DNA of 64,000 bases. Source: Clostridium_AM sp900759715. GTDB taxonomy: Bacteria > Bacillota > Clostridia > Clostridiales > Clostridiaceae. This document shows, in pieces, positions 61,759-64,000 of this stretch. The notes beneath the pieces are model-generated. The model had not been told where the DNA came from. It did not search any database and was given only the letters and a program-made list of their open reading frames with translations. The stretch spans positions 68,860 to 132,859 of the forward strand of contig CAAEXF010000109.1 in NCBI GenBank assembly GCA_900759715.1, given 5' to 3'. How positions within the stretch are numbered: the first letter of the stretch is position 1; each line of letters opens with the position of its first letter. A program made the position numbers and the translations under genes.

Positions 61759-62790
61759 TTATTTTACAAATTCTACTTCTCCTATGGATGCTATAACTAA
61801 TTTAAATTTATTAACATTCTCATAAGAACTTAAAGGAAAGTTTGTAGATATTATTATCTTATTATCCTTTAAGTCAATACTATAACCATTTGATAGATAT
61901 TCTTTTCCTTCTTCATCTACTAACTTCATATTCTTCCCATCAAATGTATCTCCATCTTTATATTTTTCATCTACCGCAAAAGTTACATTAAATGATGTTG
62001 GTCTTGACTTAGCTGATATTATTTCTATTTCAGATTTATTACTTTCTACTTTGTATTCAACGGAATTAACTGTATCTGATTTTCCTCCACTAAGTTTTAA
62101 ATCCCATCTTCCATCAATACTTTTAAAATTTTTAGAGCTCTTATAAAATATTTTAACAGCTTCTACTTCTACTACTGCATTTTCTAGCTTAGGTATGGAA
62201 CCGCTAATAGATTCAAGAATCACATCATACTGAACTTCATTATTTGTTAAATTTAATTCAGAATTTTTATCAGATAATGAAGATATATATTGGCTTTTTC
62301 CTTTTAACGGTTTTGTATCTGGAATAATTTCTGCTATATAATCACCGTTTCCATTTTTTATTCTATAATCTAATGAAATTCTATCTACTTTCTCTTTTAA
62401 TATTTTTGAATCATCAAATTTTAACTTAAAAGATAAACCCATTTTATTTGAATCCACAAAGTAACTATCTAATGTAACCTTCACACCTTTATTAAGAGCG
62501 GAACTACTATTTTCATTAACAAATCCCTTGTTTACTGCTCGTTCCACACCTTTATCACTAAAATTAAAAAATGATTTTATATCTGCTCTTACAGACTTAT
62601 TAGTAACCATAACCCCTGAAATAATAACACAACAAACTGCTACTGCTATCTTCCAGCCTGCTTTATTCTTCTTTTTTGATATAGCTCGTATCCTGTCATA
62701 AGTAGTGTCTAAAGATATTCTTACTGTACTAGGTATTTCTTTTTCTTCATTTAAAACTTTAATTAATTGCTTTTCAAAATTATTTTCCAT
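61759..62790 (-). CDS. DUF4179-type anti-sigma factor
   Basis: A 343-residue single-span protein. The cytoplasmic part (about 1-45, FEKQLIKVLNEEKEIPSTVR) is followed by a span (IAVAVCCVIISGVMV), then NKSVRADIKSFFNF. The outer domain starts LNKGVKVTLDSYFVDSNKMG, a DUF4179-like pattern, and contains further beta segments. The ATG at 62788-62790 is preferred because GAGGGAG lies upstream. It overlaps the 3' end of the sigma gene by 11 bp. It lacks the NPALA-PIVG block of the other DUF4179 partners. Predicted inhibitor of the adjacent sigma factor. Confidence 0.72.
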   Translation of the reverse strand: MENNFEKQLIKVLNEEKEIPSTVRISLDTTYDRIRAISKKKNKAGWKIAVAVCCVIISGVMVTNKSVRADIKSFFNFSDKGVERAVNKGFVNENSSSALNKGVKVTLDSYFVDSNKMGLSFKLKFDDSKILKEKVDRISLDYRIKNGNGDYIAEIIPDTKPLKGKSQYISSLSDKNSELNLTNNEVQYDVILESISGSIPKLENAVVEVEAVKIFYKSSKNFKSIDGRWDLKLSGGKSDTVNSVEYKVESNKSEIEIISAKSRPTSFNVTFAVDEKYKDGDTFDGKNMKLVDEEGKEYLSNGYSIDLKDNKIIISTNFPLSSYENVNKFKLVIASIGEVEFVK

Positions 62791-63307
62791 ATTCAACAAC
62801 TCCCTCATTCTTAAAATAGTTTTCTCTTAATATAGACTTTGCTCTAGAGAGTCTCGATTTAATAGTTCCTTCTGGTTCTTTTGTAAATTCGCTTATTTCT
62901 TTTGTACTAAATCCCGCAACATAATATAGAATCATGGCTAATTTATAATCTTTATTCAAGCTGTTAAGTGCGTCTTCTAATTCAATTTTTAGAAAATCAT
63001 TATTATTATGTTTTTGCGGCAATATTTCATTTACTAGTATTACTTTCTTATTCTTATTCAGTATACTGTTACATTCATTGATTAAAATTCTACATATCCA
63101 CGTATTAAAATACTCTTCATTTTTGAGTGTGTGTATCTTTTCATAACCTATCATTATTGCTTCCTGTAAAGCATCAGAAACATCTTCGTCATTAGTTAAT
63201 ATTCTACTAGCCACCTTATATAACACTTTTTCGTATTGTTTAATAAGATTAATAAAAGCCTCTCCATCTCCTCTTTTAGCCTTCCTCACTAGAATCTTAA
63301 TTTCCAT
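62780..63307 (-). CDS. ECF sigma-70 family RNA polymerase sigma factor
   Basis: A 175-residue ECF factor. Region 2 has AFINLIKQYEKVLYKVASR, VSDALQEAIMIGYEKI and YFNTWICRILINECNSIL. Region 4 has LNKDYKLAMILYYVAGFSTKEI and KEPEGTIKSRLSRAKSIL. GGTGG precedes the ATG. The overlap with the downstream anti-sigma gene indicates coupled translation. The upstream 192-bp gap separates it from the histidine-rich gene and shows no clear ECF consensus. Confidence 0.86.
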   Translation of the reverse strand: MEIKILVRKAKRGDGEAFINLIKQYEKVLYKVASRILTNDEDVSDALQEAIMIGYEKIHTLKNEEYFNTWICRILINECNSILNKNKKVILVNEILPQKHNNNDFLKIELEDALNSLNKDYKLAMILYYVAGFSTKEISEFTKEPEGTIKSRLSRAKSILRENYFKNEGVVEYGK

Positions 63308-63499
63308 ATATCTTCCACCTTTATTTTTAACATTTCAATATACGTATATCGTTGTTTCATTATATTAGATAAGAAAATTATACCATTAGTTGCATGCTTT
63401 TAAATTTATTAGATATTCCTTCATAATAAAATTTAGTAACATTCTTTTATCTTTTTGTATATTATGTATTATGTGTAAAAATTTTATGGAGGCTTATTA

Positions 63500-63847
63500 A
63501 TGTATAGAAACGAAAATCAGGACTTTAATCAGGATCTTAATCAAAATTTAAATTTAGACGATACTCGTCGTCACCACCATCATGGACATCATCATGGACA
63601 TCATCATGGACATCATCATCATTATGGACATTATGATTTTGGAATGTGTTGTCCTATGATGTACTGCTGCCCAATGATGTATGGACAGCAAATGATGCCT
63701 AGTAGTGTATGTGATGATCCTGATGATCCGGATCCTCGCCGCCCGTCTTTCCATCACAGACCATTTATGCATCATAGACCATTTTTCCATCATAGACCGT
63801 TTTTCCACCACAGACCTTTTTTCCATCACAGACCATGGTGGATGTAG
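63500..63847 (+). CDS. histidine-rich tandem-repeat protein, function unknown
   Basis: A 115-residue frame with TGGAGG at a proper distance before the ATG. An acidic/Asn-rich start (about 1-24) precedes a block of HHHHGHHHGHHHGHHHH (25-41). Two CCPMMY repeats (about 49-60) and a DDPDDPDP stretch follow, then five consecutive HHRPF/W-type repeats to a WWM end. The protein is soluble, without a signal peptide or membrane span. His and Cys clusters can bind Ni, Zn, Cu or Co, so metal storage or a spore-coat or surface role is possible. No family is recognised. A terminator follows it directly. Confidence 0.75.
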   Translation: MYRNENQDFNQDLNQNLNLDDTRRHHHHGHHHGHHHGHHHHYGHYDFGMCCPMMYCCPMMYGQQMMPSSVCDDPDDPDPRRPSFHHRPFMHHRPFFHHRPFFHHRPFFHHRPWWM

Positions 63848-63890
63848 CATAGATAAAAGCTCAGACTCTAATTATATAAACTTAATAAAT

Positions 63891-63916
63891 ATAACTGTAG
63901 TTTAGGCTACAGTTAT
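63891..63916 (+). terminator. terminator of the histidine-rich gene
   Basis: A perfect 10-bp stem, ATAACTGTAG against CTACAGTTAT, is followed by ATTTGTTTCATTATTTTC. Confidence 0.75.
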
Positions 63917-63937
63917 ATTTGTTTCATTATTTTCTTT

Positions 63938-64000
63938 TATCCGATGTCTACCGCCACTAACACCCCAACGCACTCTGTGAAAGCGATTCACACCAAATCA
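63938..64000 (+). repeat. structured dispersed element, cut by the window edge
   Basis: TATCCGATGTCTACCGCC followed by ACTAACACCCCAAC matches the 5' end of the copy at 61465, with a changed closing arm (CACCCCAAC in place of ACTCCCTC), and then the conserved GCACTCTGTGAAAGCGATTC unit. The rest lies beyond position 64000. Confidence 0.6.

Noticed and set aside
63554..63850. 98-codon minus-strand frame over the histidine-rich gene
   Set aside because: It mirrors the CAT/CAC repeats of the real gene (Met/Ser-rich), starts without a site and is a shadow.
1..64000. CRISPR arrays, prophage, transposase or tRNA genes
   Set aside because: No spaced direct repeats of CRISPR type, no recombinase-like or structural phage proteins, and no tRNA-like cloverleaf were recognised; the tandem 51-bp units have only two copies and no unique spacers.

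Overview
The window looks like a chromosomal stretch of a Clostridium-type anaerobic Firmicute. The DNA is very AT-rich, genes use GGAGG-type ribosome binding sites with many GTG and TTG starts, and rho-independent terminators are frequent. The gene content fits: a two-cysteine proline racemase, FeoA/FeoB, a T-box-controlled seryl-tRNA synthetase, a CWB2 cell-wall-binding protein, RsiV/SigV, and many DUF4179 proteins. The species cannot be read from the sequence alone. No rRNA, tRNA, CRISPR array, transposase or phage gene was recognised.

Layout. 0-4.2 kb: an NhaC-type antiporter (cut by the window edge), a class II aldolase, and a divergent DeoR regulator with an iron alcohol dehydrogenase; an inverted-repeat operator covers the aldolase promoter. 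4.3-10.4 kb: a two-component system, an ABC-2 exporter (permease, ATPase, permease) and a VanZ-RDD membrane protein. 10.8-14.4 kb: proline racemase, an alpha/beta hydrolase and a TPR membrane protein. 14.8-18.4 kb: two convergent ECF sigma/DUF4179 anti-sigma pairs. 18.8-24.1 kb: feoAB and a second two-component system. 24.3-29.0 kb: mixed small enzymes and acetyltransferases, a CGGC-protein remnant, a 22-residue peptide gene and a MarR/cyclase pair. 29.3-38.7 kb: two more ECF pairs, an MFS exporter, conserved hypotheticals and serS with its T-box. 39.2-44.9 kb: namA with a divergent HxlR regulator, a 228-bp imperfect palindrome, a broken MerR gene, a second MFS exporter, DUF1361 and PAP2 proteins. 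45.3-51.9 kb: an ECF sigma/zinc-finger anti-sigma/ABC operon, a CWB2 protein and sigV-rsiV. 52-64 kb: BrkB-like protein, a NarL-type two-component system, a 21-residue peptide gene with a methyltransferase, a CorC-type protein, a mini kinase, an SDR, a VOC protein, a DUF4829 lipoprotein, a seventh ECF pair and a histidine-rich tandem-repeat protein.

The dominant theme is envelope sensing: seven ECF sigma factors, each next to a single-span membrane partner, plus three two-component systems, two ABC-2 exporters and several envelope proteins lie within 64 kb. The least explained items are noncoding: a dispersed, strongly structured element with copies or fragments at 18.7, 54.9, 61.5 and 63.9 kb, and the long palindrome at 40.8 kb. 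The histidine-rich protein at 63.5 kb and two tiny ORFs at 27.8 and 55.1 kb are the most unusual coding candidates.
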